Origin: Sthenelais limicola
Taxonomy: Eukaryota; Annelida; Polychaeta; Phyllodocida; Sigalionidae
Assembly: GCA_942159475.1 (NCBI GenBank)
Contig: OW804097.1
Coordinates: forward strand, 58,176,986 to 58,240,985
Length of the DNA: 64,000 bases
Direction: 5' to 3'
Below the pieces are notes generated by a model. That model was not told the DNA's origin. It saw nothing but the letters and a program-made list of their open reading frames with translations, and searched no databases. Shown one piece after another: positions 54,263 to 64,000 of the stretch. Numbering within the stretch: position 1 is the first letter of the stretch; the number at the start of each line of letters is the position of its first letter. The position numbers and the translations under genes were made by a program.

Positions 54263-54848
54263 AGGTCGACGTAAAATGTACAATTCGCCTTCAGAAATCC
54301 TCTCAAATAATGATAAACATATTTGTGACGACATTTGGTTCATAAGTCAGTTCAACATAAATGAACAGATTTCTGAATTAATGCAGTGCCAAATATTATC
54401 AGATATACCAGAGTGCTGTTAGTTCCATACTCTTGGCACTTCGTTCACTGGCTGTTGCTTGATGAAATTCCTGGAAAATTCTATTCATTCGTTGGCCTAC
54501 ATAAGAGAACCAGTTTCACAATCTAGTTTTAGATTACTGTTTGTTTGACAAATGTCAGCCAAAAGTCTTGTTACAAAATATAAACTTAAGTCCTTCTCCT
54601 GGGTTATTCTAAGTCTGTCATCTTCGAGCAGACATTTTTTAAAAAAACTCAAGAAATATGAGTACAGGCGAGTTTAGGAGCAAGCATTGTGCCACGACCA
54701 TGGCTGTTCCTGCTCGTTCGTAGGCCCCGACGAATATGCAATCCTCTTCGTAGCTGTCCGTTCCTTGAGATTCAATCCCACACCCCACAGGTCTTTATCA
54801 TAAATGTGAAGAGCTGCAAATTGTACATTTTCTGACACCCTGACCCAT
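54263..54848. repeat. MITE family 2 ends around a longer interior
   Basis: GGTCGACGTAAAATGTACAA then TTCGCCTTCAG at the left and GAGCTGCAAATTGTACATTT then TCTGACACCCTGACCC at the right lie 585 bp apart. It is either an insertion inside one copy or two separate half copies. Confidence 0.5.
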
Positions 54849-56407
54849 GTTGTTACTTTGAAGCAGGTGAATATGAAATCTAGCTTTTTTTGTTGAAGTT
54901 TGGAGGCATTGTGTGAGGGTTTGTTGTCATGCTAGTTAACATGTAAACCTTACATGAACAATGCTGGCAGGTATTGGTACCTTTCATGTAAGCGTGTGTA
55001 GGTCGTGGTGCCAATGGCAGGTACACAAGCGCTAGCACACCTTTACAATTAATTATTGAGTCTCAAGGCATGTTTCATTTCTTCATCATGCTTATTTGTT
55101 TCATTATATTTCTTTCTTAATCATTTAATTAATGTATTATTGTTTATTGTCAGTCACGTACAGAACAATGTTAATAGGCAAGAAACAATGTTGATTTGTT
55201 GTATCTCAAACCAACTTTTTTATTATATTTTTCTTAGTTATTTAATTGATCATTTAGGTCAAATTAAATCGTTCATTTCATCTCAAATGCATAACAATGA
55301 TAATACATCATTCTTATTTTGTATTAACATTTCATATTTTTCATCCTATTTGTATTTACATTGTTTATTTTAAACTGAAAGGACAGTGTAACTCAGAGCT
55401 CCATAGACTAATCTGAATCAGAATATACATACTGTGCAATACATGCACAAGAAAGTTCTTTGTGTAGAGTAGGTAGCATTAGATATTATGTAAGCAAGAG
55501 AAGAAAACAAGAAAGGCATGTCCTCGTTTTGTCATGACTACGACATATTTTCAGAACTACTCTCTGACATATAGAAATGCTTTTATCTTATATGTTGAAG
55601 GAAATATGTAGGTCCCATCTTTGATAATTATTGGTCTACTAAAACGAAACAGACCTGGGATTACAAGAGGCATGTTTCATTTGTTCTACCTAAAATCATG
55701 CTCAGATCATTATTATCATTAGTATTAGTTATTGTTTATTCATAGTAAATACATAAAATTATAATATTTATTGCTGAAAATGGGTAGCTAACATTTATGA
55801 TAAGCATAAGTCGTCCAGACGGTCCCTGATGTGAGAAAACAGAAATAGAAAATGTAGTGAGTACCATAAAACCTAGGTTTATAGTATCCCCTTTTTGGTA
55901 TTTTTCATCTGGCCCAGAAGGGCTATTTCACCCTATAGCAAAACCAGCGATACAAAGCTTTGGAGAAAAGCCTTTTAGATGGGTGGAAAGATAGGCCTAA
56001 GGGAATTAAATCAGAAAATCTTTAGCTTTTGACGTTACCTCAGAGTGGAGCTTTAAATCTAACAAAAGGTTTGTAACCACAATATAGTTGTGTGTTAATT
56101 CAAGGACAGATAAGGCGGGGCTAGAAGTGAACAAAGGAAATACTGAGACAAATACAAAATACAAAATATCTCTACCTGAATGGAACGTTTAAAAGCAAGC
56201 AAGACAGCAACCAACGATATATAAGAAACGAATATATAAGGAAGATATCTATCTAAGATGAGAGGAAGGCTGACAAACAATAGGAATAAAGAGAGGTGAG
56301 AGGTGAGAGAGGTGTGTCTGTTTCTTACGTTTTTACGACAAAGGTTGGTGATGAAACTGCATAGAAAGTTCAAGTAAAAGGTAAGTAAAGGGTGAAAGTA
56401 AAGGGTG
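54849..56407. other. Intergenic, no gene recognised
   Basis: 55056-55373 is T-rich with repeated AACAATGTTAAT/AACAATGTTGAT words; its ORF looks like non-coding AT-rich DNA. 55890-56060 ends in a family-4 motif (GACGTTACCTCAGAGTGGAG). Confidence 0.4.
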
Positions 56408-56611
56408 AAATCGCCAGAACATGTACAATTCTTATTTACCAACCCTCTCAAATAAACCAAATTTAAGACAGAAGGAGGTTCAAAATCTAGTCCAACACAA
56501 CCAACCCAATTTCTTTTGATTCAAAGCAATATCAAATATACTCAAATATTTAGTATCTTTTTTAAGCAGAACTTGCCTGAGCTGACCGATTGTACATTTT
56601 CTGAAGACTTA
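56408..56611. repeat. MITE family 2, complete copy
   Basis: TCGCCAGAACATGTACAATT and ACCCTCTCAAATAAACCAAA at the left; GAGCTGACCGATTGTACATT then TTCTGAAGACTTACTC at the right; about 204 bp. Confidence 0.7.
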
Positions 56612-56750
56612 CTCATTTGTTAAATTGAATAAAATAAATTCAGTAAATTGGGCTAGATTAGGCTGTAAAATGAGAAATACCATATATTATATCTGAGTAA
56701 ATTTGATATTGTATAAGTTCCATTGCGCAGTCGCGCTCATTAACATTCTA

Positions 56751-56854
56751 CCAATCATATCCAATGTACATATATTTCTCGCATGAGGTCGCTGACCTTG
56801 ACCAATGGCAGACCTTGGCCAATCACCTATTGGCGCCTCATTGAGGCGGCCAAT
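56751..56854. promoter_or_regulatory. Cluster of six CCAAT boxes
   Basis: CCAAT lies at 56751-56755, 56761-56765, 56802-56806, 56819-56823 and 56850-56854, and ATTGG at 56829-56833. TGACCTTGACC (56793-56803) is the inverse of an extended nuclear-receptor half-site. CpG-bearing TGCGCAGTCGCGC lies just upstream (56725-56737). NF-Y site clusters of this density usually mark promoters. No adjacent ORF. Confidence 0.4.
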
Positions 56855-58094
56855 CACTGTAAGGTAATTGGGTCATACTATGTTGAACCTGAGGGGGTAG
56901 GTCAGAATGTTAGTTCACACATGACTGACCATGGTTAAGTATTAACATGAATTATTCCTAACTTATAATTAATACAAAGTGTGTATATTAATGCAATTAA
57001 TAAGGTTACACAATGTTATGTAATAGATAAGAGATATATAAATGTGTTATTTATAGTCGTGACAATATCTACATACCATATGCCATGCATTACACAAAAC
57101 CCATACCATTAGAACACAGAATGGAGTACCAGAGCTCAAGTCATTTGAGAGGAGAATTGTACATTCTCATCATACACTACAATATGGTTAGACGACAATT
57201 TTATTTACCAACTAACCTTTACTTTATGCTAAGGGAATACAAACTGTAGATTATGTCACGATGTATTCAGTACAAAAGTAATTACAAAACATTTTTATCT
57301 GGGATGCGTGTTTCGAAGGCTACATCTAAATGACTTAGGAATCGCTGTTTAAAAATTGCCAGTTACTCCACTTTTGCTGATTATGAAAAGTAAAAAGAGT
57401 AAACAACAGTATTTATAAACAGTAATCTAAACATGAACTTACAGAACATAAGTCATTACCATAAAATGTTAAACCATATCATAATCTTCAAATCAAGTTC
57501 AAACTGACTAAACATTGCCTTCTCATAGCAATCCTTGATTGAATAAAATGGCTTTCGAATTCAAATTCAACAAAACAAACGACCACCGTGTATAATACTA
57601 TTTGGTTAATATAGAGAATGGAATAATACCAGAGCTCAGACCTAATATAGCACCACCACTCTACCATTACCAGCTAGAGGAGGGAGAGGAAAGTGTTGAT
57701 AGAAACGAGTAACTCGCATGCCTGAACAAGAACTCAATCTGCTCACAAACTACTGCATTACATGTAGACCGAGTATCCAGCTCCATCTGCGCCTATTTTA
57801 GATGCAGGCCTGTATTGAAGTTTGTCGTGTAACAGCTTGGTTCCTGGTAAAAACGTCGTCGACATGCAATACGATTTGCTGCCCGTTTATTGCGGCACTG
57901 ATTATATTCTATTATATGATTTTAAATCAGGTTTTCATCCGGGAAGAATAATTGTTTCACTCAGCGAGAGTCAGAACTTACTAGAGTGTGTTCAACATGG
58001 ATGAACCTGTGCAGTTATATACTATACTCCGTAGGCCAGAATTATGGTTTATCATGTAAATTTGCTGCGTGTCGAATTATTTGTTATGAATGAT
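56855..58094. other. Intergenic, nothing recognised
   Basis: AT-rich with short unassignable ORFs only. Confidence 0.4.
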
Positions 58095-58172
58095 AAATGA
58101 GATCTTGGGAATGACACACTTTGAACAATATCAACTTTGCGACTCATGACTCATTTCTCTGTATCACATCTC
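58095..58172. repeat. MITE family 1 right-end fragment
   Basis: ACTTTGCGACTCATGACTCA then TTTCTCTGTATCACATCTCA is the family-1 right terminus. Confidence 0.5.
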
Positions 58173-58572
58173 ATGGGCAGATGTAATAGTGAAAGTGCTG
58201 AGGTAGACGTATCCACCAGAAGTAAACCCAAAGGTAAAAGTAAGTTTTTACTATTTAGCCAGGAGGTGGGAAGAGATACCTGCCAAGTCAATGTTTACTT
58301 TACAGGTTGTTTTTAACTGGGTTACTTCTATAGGCCACTACCCTCATTGCGACCACCAGAGCCTGTCACATAAGACATTTTTCTTAACATGTTCTTTCCT
58401 TGCTAAGAGGTTTGTCCTTGCTTAGGTAGGAAATTCCTAGCTATTACATTTTTATCAAATATCACCTACTACATTCTTATCAAATATCACCGTCTTTAAT
58501 TTGACTTTTTCTCTTTTTAATTACCATGTATTCCCTTTTTCTTCATACTCCCCATACTTTTACCTGCATTTG
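58173..58572. other. Intergenic, nothing recognised
   Basis: TTGCTTAGGTAGGAAATTCC near 58420 repeats a word at about 20340. No gene. Confidence 0.4.
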
Positions 58573-58811
58573 GGTCCGGTCATAAGAAAGTATACAATCG
58601 GCAGCTCTACATATTAAGAAGGTTTTTCTAAATTAGGCTGAGGAATAACAAATACTAGGAGGAGTATCTGGATATATTTGATATTGAGTCAGTTGAATCA
58701 CACTTGTAATCTGTTGGGTGAGTTGAACTGTGTTTTCAATGTTATTTTTGTCTTAAATTTGAAAATATTTGTGAGAATTGTTGGAGGCGAATTGTACATT
58801 TTCTGGTGACT
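58573..58811. repeat. MITE family 2, complete copy (reverse orientation)
   Basis: GTCATAAGAAAGTATACAAT, CGGCAGCTCTACATATT at the left and GGAGGCGAATTGTACATTTT then CTGGTGACTTCAC at the right; about 239 bp. Confidence 0.7.
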
Positions 58812-60112
58812 TCACTCATTCCCTGTATTAATCATTGATGGCCAGCAAAAACCTTCTCTACGACCACTTCCTCCTCTTCCTCCTCCACCAGATCCTACTT
58901 GTCGTAGTTGACATTTAAATTGGGTTTTTTATACTGAACTCTTAGCTCTAAAAACGCTCATTAAGCTCTCTTTCTGCGCGAGCGATGATAGAGCGAACTA
59001 AGGCTGTGTGGTTTACATATCCCCACTTCCAAGATAGTGTATTGGTATTGTACAGCCTGGGTGGTACGCAAATGTACCATTACTTCACTTTTTCATGCTC
59101 AAAACACAATACAACCCAATCGAACAAATGTTGTCAAACTAACGTAATACCGAACAAATTATATGATTACCTGGCCCATAAATTAAGCAAACCAACAGGG
59201 ATTTTACCTGTATTTTATTTCCAATTCACACTAATGTCAAGTAGTAGTTATGGCAACAGCCCAAACTACATTAACAGGGAAATGATGCAATGTGCACATG
59301 CGCACGGTGAGAAAGTAGACTTTAAACGTGCAGACGTTCAAGGTCGTTTTTTCCCGCCTTTCTTCTGAAGCCTCTTTAATGTTTAAACGCCCTTCACAAG
59401 CCCGCTCCTGTGGGGATCCTAAAAGTTTAAAAACAGTTTTTTACTGGTCTTGGCTTCTTTGTTCAAACCAGTCAACCTTTCTTCAGCATGCAAGCGCCTT
59501 TTTGCAAACTATGAAGGCCCTAACGAATAACTGCTGCTTGATGATTCATAATAAAGATGAAGTAAATATTTTTAGCAACACAGGATCATCAGAGGTCTTA
59601 GAGACGATCTGAGGGCTCTCAGAAAAACTCACACTTGTTGCTCCTGAACATTTCTTGGAACCTATACAAAACGGAATTTCTGGGACGAGAGAAAAAGTAG
59701 CGACATTTTGTTGGCGATCAAGAAACCGCAAATCTGTTTTCGTTGAAGTTAGTAGGATTCCCCAAATTGCTCAAAAGTTGTCTATTTATTTTTAGATATT
59801 TCTTTATACAGTTCTGGGCAAGGGAAGGAATTGAGCTTTACTGTATATCGGTTGATCATACAAACTTCAAGTTATTCAATTTAAAATATGATGCTTACGT
59901 GATATTATTTTATAACATGTAATAATATTCTATGTTTATGATCATTCATTTCCATAAGAGTAATATTAACAACCTAAAAAGAGAAGCAACCTAGAGCTAT
60001 TAATAAATCTAAATAATAATTCTTTTCAAAATAAGCCACACCCGTTTTGTTAACTATTCACCTACATTAATCCTGATATCATTCGCTGAATAAACGGTTA
60101 GATTTATAAATC
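58812..60112. other. Intergenic, no gene recognised
   Basis: 59340-59365 contains TTTTTTCCCGCCTTTC (E2F-like) next to a 127-codon ORF (58985-59368) with no recognisable domain. CAAGCCCGCTCCTGTGGGGA and neighbouring sequence are single-copy looking. Confidence 0.35.
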
Positions 60113-60480
60113 AGATCTGATGGGTTACAGACAAATTATTTATGAGTCACAGGTCGCAAAAAAGATGATATTTTTCAAATGGTTGTCGAAGAACACATAC
60201 TAAGAATGGTTTCAGTTTGGGGCTATCTAGTGCTGCTAAGACTGTGTATTGAATATATATCCATGCATATCTGAGGTCATCTTAAGAAGAATATTTAACT
60301 AGTTTACTAGTGATTGACCATTGAGAAATATTGCGAACATTGTTTTCATGCATACAAACATATAAAAGCACTTACTGGATGTCCTAATGTTTACCATCAT
60401 TGGAATCGGCTTGATCTCATCTTTTCATATATGACGATATCTCAATATCTTTTAAATATCATTTTCTGTCACGCATCACA
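60113..60480. mobile_element. MITE family 1, complete copy
   Basis: TCTGATGGGTTACAGACAAA then GAGTCACAGGTCGCAAAAAA at the left; ATATCATTTTCTGTCACGCA then TCACA at the right. The interior GGATGTCCTAATGTTTACCA then TCATTGGAATC matches the 5.8-kb copy (inverse strand of the others). Confidence 0.65.
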
Positions 60481-62390
60481 TTTGTTTTCTGTTCTTTCAT
60501 ACCATTTGAGATTGAGTTATTTTCATATTTCTATTCAGCCGATTACCGAAGGCCTTTGTGACAAAAATCTCTTAAAAAATCTTGCCGAGTCATGGACGCA
60601 AACCACATACCTCTGCGTTGTATTACGTATAAATGAACGATTGCCAAGCGACCGGCAAACACATATACACAGGGAAAAATACCTTGTGAACATTGAAATT
60701 GTTTTTCTGGTTTCCCTTTGACATTTTCCTTGACATTTCACTCTCCTTGACATCTTACAACATACGCAAGTCTTTCTCTTAAAAAAGTAAAATAGAATGT
60801 TACAAGGGACTTGCATGGACTTGCATATATTCAAAGTGATTACAATCTCCTAGTTATGGTTTCTGTTTGTGGCTTGTAACAATTTACTAAGATCTTAATA
60901 ATCATCATAGAGTTGTTTAAAACTACGGAAGTTTTTTTGAAGAATTAGATTCCGTTTTAACAACTCTGTTAATTTTTAACTGATCAAAATTGATTTTGAT
61001 GAAGAAATATCAATGAAAATATGAATTTCTTTTGCCTAAAATTGACAAGCTATTGTCAGGTTACTGTATAGCGTATTGATACAGGAACTGCTTTCTCCGC
61101 TAAACAAAATTTTGGTCATTGCGTGTAATTACAATCATCTTTAGTCTCTTTTTTTGGAAAGCTTTTATTCAGGGGTGCTTTGCCACTCTCACTTTACATC
61201 TTTACGATCTATCTATCACGCAAATATTTTATTCATACTATCGGCAAGCTGGAATCAAAGTAACCATCTGAGATTAGGAGCGATTAGAACTTGAATGGAC
61301 GATTTGGAAGTAACCTGACATCCTGTTTGAGCAAGTATCCTGATTTAACAACTTCTTGAGAAACCATGAGCAATCAGAGTAGGGAAGCATTTTGATTGGC
61401 CTCCGAAGTTGATAGTAAACAGAAATTGATTAAAAAGGTGTATTTAAAGGTCTTCTCAAAACTATCACTTTCTTGGCTGAAAATTGAGTCTCAGTATACA
61501 ACTTTTGAACAAAAACAGGAACCTGTTGCATATCAAATCCTTAATCAAAATGTTCCTTGCTATGTCATTTATTACTGCTTATGTAAGAATTCCTGTATAC
61601 TGTAGGAACAGCATTTAGCAATATCTGTACAGCAAATTCCTTCCCTAAAAGATCCTAAGAAGCCACAGGAAAGAATCTCATCTCAATTAGTAACTTGGAG
61701 AACTTGAGGGGTATTTTGTATTTATTACATACCTGTCAAATTATTTAGCATAGAACCCTATGGAAGCAGAGTAGACATGGAATGTTTTTTATTTAACGTG
61801 TGTTCAGTGACTGGGCAGTGATTTGGTTGGTTAATAGGCCACGCGCATTACTATGAAGAAGTAGCCATAAGTAGTTCCATTATTTGTCAACATGGGAAGT
61901 ACCTCAAACCTTTGATCAGTTAGGAGCATGAAAAAAGAAGCAGAAGTAGGTATGTAATAAATCGAGATCCCAACTCGTCCAGATAATCTGGGGTATATAT
62001 GTCCCTCTTTGTCCGTGTGGAAGCCGGTTACCATGTGATACGCAGCTAGGCCTTACTTATTACCTGTTGTATGTGGTATGAGCACCAATGCTGTAGCCTA
62101 TGACATTTCATATTACCCGCTAGAAATGTATTACACAAGACAAGGGAGAACCATGGCAACAAGCAACATATATTTAAAGATATATAAAAAGTTACTCTGA
62201 ATGGTTTAATTTTCATTAAATAGGGATTTATTATGCAAAAGAAGATGTATGGAAAGCGTCTATTTATCAACATACATGTGCAGTTGCAAAGGCAAATGCT
62301 CTATCATTTCCCGGAATGCCTATTTTTGTCCACAAACCTCGTGACGGGGGTCGTTGCAGCATGCTCTCCTCACATTGGTTGTTCTACATG
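60481..62390. other. Intergenic, no gene recognised
   Basis: Several 60-100 codon ORFs overlap without known domains. No RNA gene or repeat recognised. Confidence 0.35.
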
Positions 62391-62621
62391 GGTCAAGATG
62401 TCGGAAAATGTGCAATTCACCTTCTCCTAGCCGCTCAAATAACCCAAATTTAAGACAAAAATGAGGTTCAAAATACAGTGAACCGTTTAAGCTAAGAGTC
62501 TGTGAAACAACGCAATACCAACTATACTCACACATGCACAATACTTATCCCTATTTAGCCTAAATTAGCAGAACTTACTCAATGTGTTGAGCTGCCAATT
62601 CTACATTTTCTGATGACCTAA
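62391..62621. repeat. MITE family 2, complete copy
   Basis: GGTCAAGATGTCGGAAAATG, TGCAATTCACCTTCTCC at the left; GAGCTGCCAATTCTACATTT then TCTGATGACCTAACCC at the right; about 231 bp. Confidence 0.7.
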
Positions 62622-62877
62622 CCCTGCACATATTTGAGTATCTTCTTACTAGAACAACCTTCAAGTCGCTTCTCTTTTAACAAAAAACTGTTTAAGATCA
62701 CTGAGCACAGCCTTCAAAACAAGAACTTGCATGTAAAGTTCTGAAGTAAATATCTTTTTATTCAGCAATTCCTGGGCATACTAAGTAAACGTAGGGCAAG
62801 ATGAAGACATATGAATACGGATCATTGGAGGTCTTGAGGTAATACAGAGAGGATTTTGAATTTTTACTAATATTACA

Positions 62878-63220
62878 AAAATGGAGATTTGCAAGTGCCA
62901 CTGCGCATGTCCGTCACAGTGCATGCTGGGATGGATACAGTTAAGGTCTGACATACAAATATTTGGCAATATTTTCTAAAACTGCCAAAATGTTTTCACC
63001 AATATCATAGGCCTAGCTTGTATGAATGATCTATAAAACCCAAATGCATGATGGGAAAGATAGCGACTTATGTTATGGAAACATATATATAACAGGTGGA
63101 TATTGATATTGGGGCACTGATTAATATTTTACGCTGAACATGGCATATTTTGTATAGATTTTACACTGACATGCAACTCCCATAAGTCCATACCAATCGA
63201 GTTTCAAGAATCTCCTATTG
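62878..63220. mobile_element. MITE family 3, long copy
   Basis: GGAGATTTGCAAGTGCCACT, GCATGTCCGTCACAGTGCAT on the left; ATCGAGTTTCAAGAATCTCC then TATTG on the right. Shares CAAATGCATGATGGGAAA with 46027-46472. Confidence 0.65.
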
Positions 63221-64000
63221 GCAGAAGCAGAATTGGAGTTTTAATAATTCTCTTCACAAAGAGTGATCGGTTCGATTCTGATGCAGCTCCTGCTTCCCCC
63301 GCCCACACCCAAATGCCAACCCCCTCCCCCCCCCCCTTTCCACGACCACCAAGTACTTACCATTTGATATATTTATCTTTGATTCATGATTCCACATTGA
63401 TACACAGGGACCAGACATCATAATGAGGAACATGTGTGGCCCCCGTTTAGGGTGCAGCAATAGCTCGTTCGCCTTCACCACCGTGAAGTACTGTAACAAG
63501 ATTGTGTCTTAAAGGCAGCTCAGCAACTACAAGAGTTCTCTCAGACTAGCCCATACAATTGTACATTGCAGGAAATCATCCAAAAGTCAAGGAATTCAAG
63601 GAAGGCTGTTTGTTTTCTTTGTTTGCGTTATTTGAACTTCCCATTCTACAGCACTTAGCTATAGGTTCAAGGAGAAAAACAAATCATGAATATTTTGGTT
63701 CACTTTAGCTGTTAATGCATCTTTAATTAGATAGGAATGTGCATATGTTGCTACTTGGTCCAGTTAATGACCTCATATCAGCCTTCTCCCAAATGTACAC
63801 AATGTATCACTGCTCCATTGTAAACAAGCGGTGATTGTAAACATTAAACCTGGCATGTGCGCCCAATTAAAATACTGTGAGGCTGCCCTTGCCTCCTTAG
63901 TAAATAGATACAGAGGCACTAAGTGTGTTGAAATGAGATCAAACTCTGGTAACTAGCTACAGCAACTGCTGAGGTAGAATACCAACCCACTCATTATTTC
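63221..64000. other. Intergenic, nothing recognised
   Basis: C(10)-type run near 63326-63338; no gene, tRNA or repeat end identified. Confidence 0.4.

Noticed and set aside
55056..55373. 105-codon Ile/Phe/Leu-rich ORF that could look membrane-like
   Set aside because: T-rich AT background gives such translations by chance; it overlaps short internal DNA repeats.
63255..63300. tRNA-like GGTTCGATTCTGAT word
   Set aside because: Resembles a B box, but no A box, acceptor stem or anticodon arm can be drawn around it.
1..64000. CRISPR arrays, operons, tRNA or rRNA genes
   Set aside because: None seen; the window is animal nuclear DNA and the only tRNA-like sequences are degraded SINE heads.

Overview
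The window is nuclear DNA of an animal, most likely a marine invertebrate. It is AT-rich, packed with short inverted-repeat transposons and simple-sequence tracts, and has no operons or prokaryotic signals. It carries a tyrosine-recombinase (Ngaro/DIRS-type) retrotransposon, a Jockey/CR1-like LINE and tRNA-derived SINEs. A recurrent GAGTGAGTGAG-headed repeat is one I associate from memory with mollusc and other spiralian genomes, but the species cannot be fixed. I found no host protein-coding gene that I can name.

Layout. 0-23 kb is intergenic DNA holding four recurrent MITE-like families: family 1 with TA target sites and a TGTGATGTGTCACAG end, family 2 with a GGTCGTCAGAAAATGTACAA end, family 3 with a CAATAGGGGA end, and family 4 with a GAGAATGCAGCTTTAA end. 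It also has LINE 3' fragments (3.8-4.5 kb), purine or pyrimidine tracts (2.0-2.4 and 12.5-12.9 kb), two promoter-like clusters (1.66-1.76 and 14.37-14.53 kb), a cluster of TAATCY homeodomain sites (11.1-11.3 kb) and a degenerate 0.3-kb tandem repeat (15.5-16.4 kb).

23.8-39.1 kb is a transposon nest: two SINE copies, a Gag-like ORF with its own promoter-like upstream region, a 1.1-kb foldback hairpin (27.9-29.0 kb), a 5'-truncated LINE split by a 278-bp MITE with TTAA target duplication (30.1-32.1 kb), a 564-bp piggyBac-like non-autonomous element (33.2-33.8 kb), and an apparently complete 5.2-kb tyrosine-recombinase retrotransposon on the minus strand (33.9-39.1 kb).

The last element is the most informative locus. 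Its Gag, RT-RNase H and tyrosine recombinase ORFs are all open, and its 64-bp terminal repeats are identical. The Gag-RT junction carries a canonical -1 frameshift signal: A AAA AAC in the Gag frame, an 8-nt spacer and a 10-bp stem. A 15-bp direct repeat flanks the element, unusual for this class. Inferred life cycle: Gag and frameshifted Gag-RT-RH make and package cDNA, and the recombinase inserts a circular copy.

39-64 kb returns to MITE-rich intergenic DNA, with a 0.9-kb purine tract/minisatellite (40.4-41.3 kb), a TATA/CCAAT/GC-box promoter without an ORF (45.2 kb), further R/Y tracts (48.6 and 50.5 kb) and a six-site CCAAT cluster (56.75-56.85 kb). Family coordinates were set by eye and may be off by some bases.
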